A stretch of DNA of 20,354 nucleotides from JAIVJN01 sp036732565 (GTDB lineage: Bacteria > Acidobacteriota > Vicinamibacteria > Vicinamibacterales > UBA2999). The translations under genes and the position numbers were made by a program. Numbering within the stretch: the first letter of the stretch is position 1; each line of letters opens with the position of its first letter. This document shows, piece after piece, positions 6,109 through 13,317 of the stretch. The stretch covers positions 1 through 20,354 of the forward strand of contig DAINCF010000055.1 in assembly GCA_036732565.1 (NCBI GenBank). Direction: 5' to 3'. The notes under the pieces were generated by a model that did no database searches, was not told the DNA's origin, and worked only from the letters and a program-made list of their open reading frames with translations.

Positions 6109-8261
6109 CCTCTTCGTATTCTCGTCGTGTAGTGCTGCTTCTCCTCGGCGGCGCGTTGTCTGGATGCGCCAGCGCACCCGCACCCAGTGCGGAGGCGCCA
6201 GCCCAAAGCTCATACGTCGAAAAGGTGCGGGCGATCCTCCGACTCGAGGACGCGCGGATTCTCAGCGATCTTCCGCCGGAGCCGCCGCCCGCGCCGGTTC
6301 CCGCGCAGGGCAGCGGCCGTCGGCGCCAGACGCCCGCGATACCGCCGGCCGAGCGTCTCGAGCTGCTCGCGTTGCTGAAGGACACTGAGCCGCGCATCCG
6401 GCGGCGTGCGGCGCTCGGCGTCGGCCGGGTGGGCCTGCCCGAAGGCGTGGAGCCGCTGAAGACGTTGCTGGCGAGCGAGACCGTTCCCGAAGTGCGGCAC
6501 ATGGCCGCGTTCGCCCTCGGCCTCATCGGTGACGCCTCTGCCGCCGATGGACTGGTCACCGCGCTCGCGGACGCCGATTCGTTCGTCCAGGGGCGGGCCG
6601 CGGAAGCGCTCGGACAGATCGGGCACAAGGAATCGGCCGCGGCCGTCGGCCAGATGATTCGAACCCACATCACCGCTGGAGCGCTGACGGGCATCGATGC
6701 GGACGATCAGGGCTACCCGAAGAGCGGGCCCACCGAGGCCGTGCGACTTGGACTCTACGCGCTGGTGCGCCTGAGCGCGTACGATCAACTCGCCGCCGCG
6801 GTGCTCGACGCGAACGGTCGGCCGATCAGCCGCTGGTGGCCGATTGCCTACGCCTTGCAGCGCATTCAGGATCCGCGTGCGGCGAGCGCGCTGCTGTCGC
6901 TGGTGCCGGGCACGGGTCAGCCGACCACGCGCGCGTTCGCGGTCCGAGGGCTCGGCGTGCTCAAGGAACGCAACGCGGTCGATCAGCTGCTGCCGATGGT
7001 GGCCGCGGATCGCGAGCCGCCCGCGGTGCGCGTGCAGGCGATTCGGGCGCTGGCGATGATCGGCGACCCTCGAGCGGCGGCCCCGATCGCCAAACTGCTC
7101 ACCGCACCAAGCCTGTCGATGAACCTCCGCATCGAGGCGGCGACGGCGCTGGGGCAGTTCCCGACGAGCTCGCGCCTGAACCTCTTGCTGGATCTGATCT
7201 CGGATCGCGCACCGGCGATTCGTGCGGCCGCGTTCGCCGCGCTGGCCCGGGCCGATGCCGATCAACTGCTGACGGTGCTGTCCAGTCTCGACCCGGATCC
7301 GCACTGGGACGTGCGGGCGGCGCAAGCGACCGCCATCGGCACGCTGCCAGCCGACAAGGCGGCCGTGCTCCTCCAGCCGATGTTGAAGGACAGCGATCAG
7401 CGCGTGATCCCCGCGGTCCTCGCGGCGATGGTCGCCGCGAAGGTGCCTTCGGCGGCCGCGACGCTGCTCGAGCGTCTCAAGGCGGACGACTTCGTGGTCC
7501 GTCAGGCGGCGGCGAATGGCCTCGCGGTGTTGAAGCCGCAAGGCGCCGCCCAGGCGCTACAGGCCGCGTTTGCCGACGAACGCGACAGCACCTATGTCGC
7601 GCGCGCGGCGATGATGGCGGCGCTCGTCGAAATCGACAAGGATGCGGCTCGCGGCCTGCTCGAGCGCGCGCTGGAGGATCGCGAGTGGGCGATTCGCGTG
7701 CGCGCGTCGCAGCTGCTGCGCACGCTGGATCCCACATCGAACGCGGCGCCGAAGCGACCGGCCCCGAGCTCGCCTGTCCCGCTTGCGTCGGTCGATGCGC
7801 TCATCGAGCCGCCGTTCTCGCCGACGGCCTATCTCGATACGGAGCACGGAGTCGTGCAGGTGCAACTCGCCGTGCTCGATGCGCCTCACACCGTGGCGAG
7901 CTTCCTCGAGCTGGCGCGCCGCGGGTTCTTCAACGGCGCCGCGATTCACCGCGTGGTGCCGGACTTCGTCATGCAGGACGGCGATCCGCGCGGCGATGGC
8001 GAAGGTGGCCCCGGCTACACGATCCGCGACGAGATCAACGATCGGCCGTATTTCCGGGGCGCTGTCGGCATGGCCCTCGACTGGGAAGATACGGGCGGCA
8101 GTCAGTTCTTCATCACGCACTCACCACAACCGCATCTCGACGGGCGCTACACCGTCTTCGGCGAGGTCGTGCAAGGCATGGACATCGTGGATCGGTTGTC
8201 GCGGTGGGACGTCATCCGCAGCGTGCGCGTGTGGGACGGCAAGGCCTGGATCGGTCAGTAG
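6105..8261 (+). CDS. Lipoprotein with HEAT repeats fused to a cyclophilin-type peptidyl-prolyl isomerase
   Basis: The 718-residue protein starts with a lipoprotein signal (MTSSYSRRVVLLLLGGALSGC; lipobox LSGC, lipidated Cys21) and a Pro-rich linker. Residues about 75-545 are helical HEAT/PBS-like repeats with recurring D..VR..AA.ALG patterns. Residues about 575-715 are a cyclophilin domain with IHRVVPDFVMQDGDP, GGPGYTIRDE, GSQFFIT and LDGRYTVFGEV, so the isomerase core (Arg, Phe, Gln and SQFF positions) is kept. It is probably a periplasmic, membrane-anchored folding factor using HEAT repeats to hold partners; that role is inferred. It overlaps the racemase gene by 4 bases and is followed by a strong hairpin terminator. 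It is much longer than stand-alone cyclophilins (about 160-200 residues). Confidence 0.9.
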   Translation: MTSSYSRRVVLLLLGGALSGCASAPAPSAEAPAQSSYVEKVRAILRLEDARILSDLPPEPPPAPVPAQGSGRRRQTPAIPPAERLELLALLKDTEPRIRRRAALGVGRVGLPEGVEPLKTLLASETVPEVRHMAAFALGLIGDASAADGLVTALADADSFVQGRAAEALGQIGHKESAAAVGQMIRTHITAGALTGIDADDQGYPKSGPTEAVRLGLYALVRLSAYDQLAAAVLDANGRPISRWWPIAYALQRIQDPRAASALLSLVPGTGQPTTRAFAVRGLGVLKERNAVDQLLPMVAADREPPAVRVQAIRALAMIGDPRAAAPIAKLLTAPSLSMNLRIEAATALGQFPTSSRLNLLLDLISDRAPAIRAAAFAALARADADQLLTVLSSLDPDPHWDVRAAQATAIGTLPADKAAVLLQPMLKDSDQRVIPAVLAAMVAAKVPSAAATLLERLKADDFVVRQAAANGLAVLKPQGAAQALQAAFADERDSTYVARAAMMAALVEIDKDAARGLLERALEDREWAIRVRASQLLRTLDPTSNAAPKRPAPSSPVPLASVDALIEPPFSPTAYLDTEHGVVQVQLAVLDAPHTVASFLELARRGFFNGAAIHRVVPDFVMQDGDPRGDGEGGPGYTIRDEINDRPYFRGAVGMALDWEDTGGSQFFITHSPQPHLDGRYTVFGEVVQGMDIVDRLSRWDVIRSVRVWDGKAWIGQ

Positions 8262-8278
8262 AGACAGCCGACAAAGAG

Positions 8279-8306
8279 AAAGGGGACGGTGTGACCCGTC
8301 CCCTTT
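8279..8306. terminator. Bidirectional intrinsic terminator
   Basis: AAAGGGGACGG (8279-8289) pairs perfectly with CCGTCCCCTTT (8296-8306) around a 6-base loop, followed by TC. The A-run on one side and T-run on the other let it serve both the converging cyclophilin gene (plus, stop 8261) and the tiny Lys/Ala gene (minus, stop 8330). Confidence 0.85.
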
Positions 8307-8329
8307 TCAATCTCCTAGCGGAAGCGCGG

Positions 8330-8386
8330 TTAGCGCTTCTTCGCCTTCTTGGCCTTCTTGGCCGCTTTCTTCGCCTTCTTTGCCAT
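8330..8386 (-). CDS. Tiny lysine/alanine-rich basic peptide (copy 1)
   Basis: The 18-residue peptide is MAKKAKKAAKKAKKAKKR. An ATG at 8395 would add Met-Ser-Arg; the inner ATG at 8386 aligns with copy 2, including the shared CGAATGGC start context. A GGGGGGG run lies 9 bases upstream of it. The composition resembles the AKKAAKK tails of histone H1-like bacterial proteins, so binding to DNA, RNA or ribosomes is a guess from charge only. It is followed by the shared terminator at 8279-8306. It is the downstream member of a tandem pair; a terminator separates the two. It is too short for normal gene callers. Its expression is unproven. Confidence 0.62.
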   Translation of the reverse strand: MAKKAKKAAKKAKKAKKR

Positions 8387-8545
8387 TCGACTCATCCCCC
8401 CCTTCAGGTTGGGTTTGTTGCGGAAGGATTGGCCGCGCCACCGCGGTCACCTCTGCCGCCTGGCACTCGGTCCGCACGGGGCGGCCTCCTTCGCGCCTTG
8501 ACGCGCGTCGGATACGACGCGCGATCTCGAGAAGAGAAGCTCGAG

Positions 8546-8582
8546 AAAAAAGGTGGGGCAGTTCAACTTGAAAAACCGCCCC
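8546..8582 (-). terminator. Intrinsic terminator after Lys/Ala copy 2
   Basis: On the minus strand GGGGCGGT pairs with ACTGCCCC (8 bp, one G-T pair) around a loop that is itself nearly self-complementary, followed by ACC and six T residues. It starts 12 bases past the stop of the tiny gene at 8595, which supports that gene being a real transcription unit. Confidence 0.75.
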
Positions 8583-8594
8583 GTTGAAGCGGCC

Positions 8595-8654
8595 TTACTT
8601 CTTCTTCGCCGCCTTCTTGGCCTTCTTGGCCGCCTTCTTCGCCTTCTTCGCCAT
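8595..8654 (-). CDS. Tiny lysine/alanine-rich basic peptide (copy 2)
   Basis: The 19-residue peptide is MAKKAKKAAKKAKKAAKKK. A perfect Shine-Dalgarno sequence, AGGAGG (8660-8665), lies 5 bases upstream of the ATG. A sigma70-type promoter sits about 120 bases upstream and an intrinsic terminator directly downstream, so the gene has all the signals of an independent, well-expressed unit. It is nearly identical to copy 1, indicating a tandem duplication. It contains only Met, Ala and Lys, like the C-terminal tails of histone H1-like proteins but with no globular part. Nucleoid, RNA or ribosome association is a hypothesis. The alternative, a remnant of a longer tail-bearing gene, is less likely given the ribosome site and promoter. 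Confidence 0.7.
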   Translation of the reverse strand: MAKKAKKAAKKAKKAAKKK

Positions 8655-8780
8655 TCGTTCCTCCTGAAGGGGTTCGACTCCGCCTAATGGCAACCACCGT
8701 GCAACTCAGGGCTCGCTGTTTAGCGTTCCCGTAACTTCACAACCGGTGGCCTGAGCCGTCCACCCTCATACCAGATGTAG

Positions 8781-8808
8781 ATTATGGGTGAGAAATTTGC
8801 GATGTCAA
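8781..8808 (-). promoter_or_regulatory. Sigma70-type promoter for the Lys/Ala gene
   Basis: On the minus strand TTGACA (8803-8808) and CATAAT (8781-8786) are separated by 16 bases, in a locally AT-rich stretch unlike the surroundings. Transcription would start near 8774, giving a leader of about 120 bases to the ATG at 8654. Two further TTGACA copies lie upstream (8827-8832 and 8883-8888), each near a GCGATG, and may be regulatory or chance. The 8655-8780 leader holds no other gene. Confidence 0.7.
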
Positions 8809-8898
8809 GCACAAAACATCGCTCAATGTCAAAACTGGCACGCGATCGTGGTGTCGATCGGCAACTTCAAACACGTCATCGCTGTCAACTTCGCGCGA

Positions 8899-10332
8899 TC
8901 ACTCGCGCGCGCGCTGCGCCGCGCGCAGGGTGACGCTGCGATCGGCGCCGAAGACGTGTGAAGCGTCACGATACAGCGTCTTCGCACGCGCCCGATCGCC
9001 GCGGCGAGCGGCGATCACGGCGCTGTCGAAGAGTGCGTTGGCGCGTACGACCGGTGTGAGCCTCGCCGATGCCGCGAGGACGCGATCGAGCTCCTCGGCC
9101 GCCAGCTGGTCGCGACCTTGCGCGACGAGAAGCTGCGCGTAACGGTACCGTGTCACCGCGTTCGTGGGGTCCAGGGACAACGCCTGCGTGAACAACGACT
9201 CGGCGTTACCCAGATCGTCTCGCTCGAAGGCGCGCCACGCTTCGAGCGCAACGCGAAAGGGCTCGCGCCCGAGCCGCTGACGCATCTTCGTCAGCAAACT
9301 CCTGGCGGCGGGCACGGCGTCGCGTGGACGTGCCGGTTGCTCGCTCGCGACCTGCTCCAGAAACGCCGTCGCCCGGTCGGTCTCGTCGAGCGCGTCGAGC
9401 AGTTCGGCCGCCTCGAGCCTCGCGAGCGTGCCGGCAAGGTCGGACTCGTTGACGAGCCTCGCGTCCGCGCGCAGCCGCAGATCCTCCCAGGCACGCAGGC
9501 TCGCCGTCTCATCGTGAAAGTAGACCTCGAGGATCGTCGCTCGCGCCTGATGGAACAACGGATTGCGCGGGTAGCGGGCGCGCAGGCTGTCGATGAGCGC
9601 GAGCGCCTCGTCGAATCGACGTTCGTACCACAGATAGGCGATGTGCAGCTGGTAATCGGCCTCGCCGCGCACGAGCTGACCCTTGCCGCTCGCTGCGATC
9701 ATCTGTCGAAGCCCGCCCGCGCGATCGCCGCCCGGCAGCATCAGCAGCCAGCGCAGCATCCGCAGCGCCGCCGGTGCCACATCCGCGTAGTAGCGATAGA
9801 GCCCGATGCCGAACTGCGCGTCGTGCATGTCGGGATCCAGTGCGAGCGCGCGTTCGAATGCGTCCTTGATGTGCTTGCCGTCTCGCGCCGCGGACAATCG
9901 CTCGCCGCGCAGCACGCGCCACTGGGCACGAGCGCCGTAGGCCGCGCCCTGATAGAACCACGCCTCCGCCCGCCCTGGCTCGCGCCGCGTCCACGCTTCA
10001 GTGGCGCCGATGGCGAAGTCGACTTGCTTCGAGAACTGCGGGTCGGGGGAGCGATCGTTCGGGTCCAGCGCCGTCTGCCACGCCAGGCCGACGGCCTCCA
10101 GCGTGTCGCAGGCTTCGGCAGGAGCCGGTCCACACGCCGTGGCCAACGCGCCCGGCAGGGCGCCGAAGTCGGCGTTCAGGACGAGGTCGTAGGCGCGCGC
10201 CATCAGGGGCGCAGCAGTCAACCCGGGAGTGGACGCACCGGGTTGGCCGCTGGACACGCTGACAGCAAGGGCGGCGATTGACAGCGCGAGCGCAGCGCGT
10301 GGGACGTGCCCCGTGCGAGGTCGAGGGGTCAC
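8899..10332 (-). CDS. Exported tetratricopeptide-repeat protein
   Basis: From the GTG at 10332 the protein has 477 residues. This start overlaps the ddl stop in a GTGA arrangement and gives a basic N-terminus plus hydrophobic stretch (PRAALALSIAALAVSVSS), a plausible signal peptide, so a periplasmic location is likely. The frame is open further upstream inside ddl, but that part is a shadow. Helical repeats with TPR spacing are visible, notably near residues 115-165 (AWFYQGAAYGAR, AFERALALDPDMHDAQFGIGLY), 230-270 (HIAYLWYERRFDEALALIDSL) and 370-460 (AESLFTQALSLDPTNAVTRYRYAQLLVAQGR). No catalytic domain is seen. Coupling to ddl hints at an envelope-related role, but no specific function can be given. 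Confidence 0.82.
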   Translation of the reverse strand: MTPRPRTGHVPRAALALSIAALAVSVSSGQPGASTPGLTAAPLMARAYDLVLNADFGALPGALATACGPAPAEACDTLEAVGLAWQTALDPNDRSPDPQFSKQVDFAIGATEAWTRREPGRAEAWFYQGAAYGARAQWRVLRGERLSAARDGKHIKDAFERALALDPDMHDAQFGIGLYRYYADVAPAALRMLRWLLMLPGGDRAGGLRQMIAASGKGQLVRGEADYQLHIAYLWYERRFDEALALIDSLRARYPRNPLFHQARATILEVYFHDETASLRAWEDLRLRADARLVNESDLAGTLARLEAAELLDALDETDRATAFLEQVASEQPARPRDAVPAARSLLTKMRQRLGREPFRVALEAWRAFERDDLGNAESLFTQALSLDPTNAVTRYRYAQLLVAQGRDQLAAEELDRVLAASARLTPVVRANALFDSAVIAARRGDRARAKTLYRDASHVFGADRSVTLRAAQRARE

Positions 10333-11492
10333 ACCGCGCTGGTTCGGAGTCGCTGTTTGTCCGCGTGGCGATCGATCGCCAATTGAATCAAGCGATCGAC
10401 CAGGGCCGCGTACGGCACGCCGCTCGCGTCCCACATCTTCGCGTACATGCTGATGGTCGTGAACCCCGGAATGGTGTTGATCTCGTTGACGTAGAGCGCG
10501 CCCGTGTCACGCGACAGCAGGAAGTCGACGCGCGACATCCCCGCGGCATCGATCGCCCGGAAGGCTTCGATCGCCAGCCGCTGCACGTCGCGCACCTGTT
10601 CCGGGGCGAGGGCCGCGGGCACGACGGTTTCGGAGCCCTCGTCGAGGTACTTCGCCTCGTAGTCGTAGAACTCGCGTGCCGGTACCACTTCGCCAGGCAG
10701 CGACGCTTCGGGCTCGTCGTTTCCGAGTACCGCGCACTCGATCTCGCGCGCGTTGACGACGCCTGCTTCGACGATTACCTTGCGGTCGAATTCGAGCGCC
10801 GCCTCGATGGCGGGCGCGAGCGCCGCGGCGGTCTTCACCTTGGTGATGCCGACGCTCGATCCCAGGTTTGCGGGCTTGACGAACATCGGCAAGCCGAGCC
10901 GCGCGAGGGCGGCGTCGACGCCGGCGCGCTGCGTCTGCCATTCATGGCGCACGAAGGCATGCCACGCGCACACCGGCAGTCCGCGCGCGGTGAAGATGAG
11001 CTTCATCGTCGCTTTGTCCATGCCGACGGCGGAGGCCATCACGCCCGGACCGACGTACGGCACGTTGGCGAGCTCCAGCAGCCCTTGGATGGTGCCGTCC
11101 TCGCCGTACGGTCCGTGCAGGACGGGGAAGATCACGTCGAGGCCGAGGCTGGTGACGACCGCCTGCTCGATCTCGTCGTCGGATCGCGCGACCGGCCGGC
11201 GATCGACGTTGACGATCGTCTGCTCGCTCGGATACGGCACGAGGAGCGTGTCGCGGCCGGATCGCAGCGATCGCGCCGCCTGCACGCGCGCATGCTCGAT
11301 GACATCGGCGGCTGAGATCGCCGTGGGCGCGCGATCGGGCAGCGTCCAGCGCCCGTCCTTTTCGATGCGAATCGGCACCGGCTCGTAGCGCGATCGATCG
11401 ATGTGCTTGAAGATCGACGCCGCCGATGCGACCGAGACCTCGTGCTCTCCCGATCGCCCGCCGTACACGATGCCCAACCGTAACTTCTTCAC
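10329..11492 (-). CDS. ddl: D-alanine--D-alanine ligase
   Basis: Ddl is a cytosolic ATP-grasp enzyme joining two D-alanines for the peptidoglycan pentapeptide. The 387 residues include GGRSGEHEVS (residues 11-20), HGPYGEDGTIQGLLE, FVKPANLGSSVGI (ATP-grasp), AREIECAVLGN, and the metal/substrate block RVDFLL...YVNEINTIPGFT near the C-terminus. The Tyr in YDYEAKY fits the D-Ala-D-Ala type rather than D-lactate ligases, though this needs a model. The start is GTG at 11492 followed by MKKLRLGIVYGG; no Shine-Dalgarno sequence is seen, and a -10-like TATCAT ends 7 bases before it, so the mRNA may be leaderless. It overlaps the TPR gene by 4 bases. Upstream lies the 13-bp repeat array. Confidence 0.95.
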   Translation of the reverse strand: MKKLRLGIVYGGRSGEHEVSVASAASIFKHIDRSRYEPVPIRIEKDGRWTLPDRAPTAISAADVIEHARVQAARSLRSGRDTLLVPYPSEQTIVNVDRRPVARSDDEIEQAVVTSLGLDVIFPVLHGPYGEDGTIQGLLELANVPYVGPGVMASAVGMDKATMKLIFTARGLPVCAWHAFVRHEWQTQRAGVDAALARLGLPMFVKPANLGSSVGITKVKTAAALAPAIEAALEFDRKVIVEAGVVNAREIECAVLGNDEPEASLPGEVVPAREFYDYEAKYLDEGSETVVPAALAPEQVRDVQRLAIEAFRAIDAAGMSRVDFLLSRDTGALYVNEINTIPGFTTISMYAKMWDASGVPYAALVDRLIQLAIDRHADKQRLRTSAV

Positions 11493-11499
11493 GACTGCA

Positions 11500-11505
11500 A
11501 TGATA
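11500..11505 (-). promoter_or_regulatory. Possible -10 box (TATCAT) for ddl
   Basis: On the minus strand TATCAT lies 7 bases before the GTG start of ddl, which predicts a leaderless transcript. The -35 position would fall in the first GGTTCC units of the repeat array (11523-11528) and does not resemble TTGACA. Confidence 0.4.
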
Positions 11506-11510
11506 ACGTT

Positions 11511-11748
11511 GGTTCCTCACGGAGGTTCCGCACGCGGGTTCCGCGCGGTGGTTCCGGGCGCGGGTTCTGTTCCGCACGAGCGCTCCACACGAGAGTTCCG
11601 GACGGAGGCTCGTGGCGCCTAGACCTGTGTGGAACCCTTGTGCGGAACCCCTGTGTGGAACCGAACCGTCGTGACGAACCCGTGTCTGGCACCGAACCCG
11701 GTGCGGAACCATCGCCTGGAACCCCCTGAGGAACCTTCGTGCGGAACT
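11511..11748. repeat. 13-bp periodic repeat array with two inverted halves
   Basis: The left half repeats GGTTCC (some degenerate) at 11511, 11524, 11537, 11550, 11563, then in a phase shifted by 5, at 11568, 11581, 11594 and 11607. The right half repeats GGAACC at 11631, 11644, 11657, then 11662, 11675, 11688, 11693, 11705, 11718, 11730 and 11743, mostly 13 bases apart with +5 or -1 shifts. The unit consensus is roughly CNTGTGCGGAACC on the right and its reverse complement on the left. The halves mirror each other about position 11615, so the whole is a long imperfect palindrome. The last unit includes the GTG start of tgt. No unique spacers are present, so it is not CRISPR. Confidence 0.9.
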
Positions 11749-12929
11749 TCTCGTTCACGCTGTTGAGCCGCGACCAGGATGCGCGTCGCGGCGAGATTGT
11801 GACTCCTCACGGCGTCGTCGAGACGCCCGCCTTCATGCCGGTCGGCACGCAGGGCGCCGTGAAGGCCATGACGCGGCGCGATCTCGAGGATGTCGGCGCC
11901 TCGATCATCCTCGGCAACACGTATCACTTGCTGCTGCGTCCGGGCGAAGAGCTGATTGCCCGACGCGGCGGGCTCCACCGCTTCATCGGCTGGCCGCATC
12001 CCATTCTGACGGACAGCGGTGGCTACCAGGTCTTCAGCCTGGCGGCCCGACGGAAGATCGAGGAGTCGGGGGTCGAGTTTCGATCGCACCTCGACGGCAG
12101 CCTGCACGTGCTGACGCCCGAACGCGCGGTCGACGTGCAGGCCGCACTGGGATCCGACATCGCGATGGTGCTCGACGAGTGCCCGGCGCTGCCGGCCGGC
12201 GATCGAGAGATAGAAGAGTCCCTGCACCTGACCGCGCGCTGGGCTCGGCGATGCCGAGATCGTTTCCTGCAGCTCGTCTCCAGTGGTGGTAGGGGCGGTT
12301 CGCGAACCGCCCCTGCGGATCTTGGCGCGATCGCGACAAATCAAGGCCAGGCGCAATTCGGCATCGTCCAAGGGGGCACCTCGGCCGCCTTGCGGGCGCG
12401 CAGCGCCGGGCTGACGGTCGAGATTGGCTTCGAGGGCTACGCGCTCGGCGGCCTCAGCGTCGGCGAGCCGAACGAAGAGATGTACAAGGTGATCGAAGCG
12501 ACGGCCCCGCTGCTCCCCGAGGATCGCCCACGCTATCTAATGGGGGTTGGGACGCCACTCGACCTCGTCGAAGCGGTGGCGCGTGGCATCGACATGTTCG
12601 ACTGCGTGCTGCCGACGCGGAACGCGCGCAACGGCCAGCTGTTCACCAGCCAGGGGCCGCTCAACATCAAGAACGCCCGCTTTGCGGAGGACGAAGGGCC
12701 GCCCGATCCGGCCTGCGAGTGCTATACCTGCCGCACGTTCTCGAGGGCCTATCTGCGGCACTTGTTCACCGCCGGCGAAATGACCGGAGGTACCCTTAAC
12801 ACGTTGCATAATCTATACTTTTACCTTGACACCATGAGATTGATCAGAAACGCTATAGCGTTTGGCACGTTCGAAAAGTTCAGACAGGGTTTCCATCGGA
12901 CTTTTCGCTCCGCCCCGCTGACTCCATGA
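11739..12929 (+). CDS. tgt: tRNA-guanine transglycosylase with in-frame palindrome insertion
   Basis: Tgt exchanges the wobble guanine of His, Asn, Asp and Tyr tRNAs for preQ1 on the way to queuosine. The 396 residues show all key sites: D92 in LTDSGGYQVF (acid/base), GIVQGG at 208-213, D288 in DMFDCVLPTRNARNG (nucleophile), and the zinc site C326, C328, C331 and H357. The GTG start is preceded by GAGGA at about 6 bases, and both lie in the final units of the 13-bp array. Between RWARRCRDRF and FGIVQGG there are about 21 more residues than in E. coli Tgt; residues 185-192 (RGGSRTAP) are encoded exactly by a 24-bp palindrome. The insert is in a loop before the substrate-binding strand, so activity may be kept. 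The stop overlaps yajC by 4 bases. Confidence 0.95.
   Translation: MRNFSFTLLSRDQDARRGEIVTPHGVVETPAFMPVGTQGAVKAMTRRDLEDVGASIILGNTYHLLLRPGEELIARRGGLHRFIGWPHPILTDSGGYQVFSLAARRKIEESGVEFRSHLDGSLHVLTPERAVDVQAALGSDIAMVLDECPALPAGDREIEESLHLTARWARRCRDRFLQLVSSGGRGGSRTAPADLGAIATNQGQAQFGIVQGGTSAALRARSAGLTVEIGFEGYALGGLSVGEPNEEMYKVIEATAPLLPEDRPRYLMGVGTPLDLVEAVARGIDMFDCVLPTRNARNGQLFTSQGPLNIKNARFAEDEGPPDPACECYTCRTFSRAYLRHLFTAGEMTGGTLNTLHNLYFYLDTMRLIRNAIAFGTFEKFRQGFHRTFRSAPLTP
12291..12314. repeat. 24-bp perfect palindrome inside tgt
   Basis: AGGGGCGGTT, CGCG and AACCGCCCCT form a self-complementary 24-mer that starts exactly on codon 185 and fills eight codons. It differs from the copy at 4119-4144 by one internal base, plus the base just outside the palindrome. 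Its length is a multiple of three and it has no stop in this frame. Confidence 0.9.
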
Positions 12930-13279
12930 CGTCGCTGGCACCGTTCGCAGCCGGGTTGCCGCTGGCCTTGGCTACGCCGCCCAATCAGGCCGGCAACCCG
13001 CTCGTCCAGCTCATTCCGTTCGCGTTGGTGCTCGCGATCTTCTACTTCGTGATTCTGCTGCCCATGCGACGGCGGCAGAAGAAGGTGCAGGAGTTCTTGA
13101 GCGCGCTCAAGGTCGGCGATCGGGTGATTACGTCGGGCGGCCTCTACGGCTCCATCGCCAAGCTGGGCGATCAGTCGGTGCAGCTGCAGATTGCGCAGAA
13201 CGTCCGCGTCGAAGTGTCGCGGGCGGCGATTGTCGGGTACCAGGGGCAGGCGCCGGTGGTCGATGCGCCTCATGGGTAA
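12926..13279 (+). CDS. yajC: Sec translocase accessory subunit YajC
   Basis: YajC is a small inner-membrane partner of SecDF. At 117 residues it has a single strong membrane helix (about residues 28-48, LVQLIPFALVLAIFYFVILL), then PMRRRQKKVQEFLSALKVGDRVITSGGLYGSI, the family signature, and a short cytosolic beta domain. The N-terminus before the helix is somewhat longer than usual. The ATG overlaps the tgt stop (ATGA). The order tgt-yajC-secD-secF is the widespread bacterial arrangement. Confidence 0.95.
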   Translation: MTSLAPFAAGLPLALATPPNQAGNPLVQLIPFALVLAIFYFVILLPMRRRQKKVQEFLSALKVGDRVITSGGLYGSIAKLGDQSVQLQIAQNVRVEVSRAAIVGYQGQAPVVDAPHG

Positions 13280-13286
13280 CAGCGCC

Positions 13287-13304
13287 GCGCGACGCAAGTC
13301 GCGC
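13287..13304 (+). repeat. GCAA-tetraloop hairpin ahead of secD
   Basis: GCGCGAC and GTCGCGC (7 bp) enclose GCAA, a GNRA-type tetraloop, in the 38-base gap between yajC and secD, 13 bases before the secD ATG. It would be very stable in RNA and could affect secD translation or mRNA processing. There is no T-run. Confidence 0.6.
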
Positions 13305-13317
13305 TTGGCCAGATGAT

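Noticed and set aside
6836..8587. 583-residue plus-strand ORF
   Set aside because: It is out of frame with the HEAT-cyclophilin gene, has low-complexity Arg/Gly/Ala content and no motif, and runs through the terminator.
9118..10281. 387-residue plus-strand ORF
   Set aside because: It is antisense to the TPR gene, with no recognisable domain and shadow-like composition.
11511..11748. CRISPR array
   Set aside because: Units are 13 bp, degenerate, in both orientations and contiguous; there are no unique spacers and no cas genes.
11489..11758. 89-residue minus-strand ORF through the repeat array
   Set aside because: Its sequence only reflects the 13-bp units read in shifting frames; there is no independent evidence of coding.
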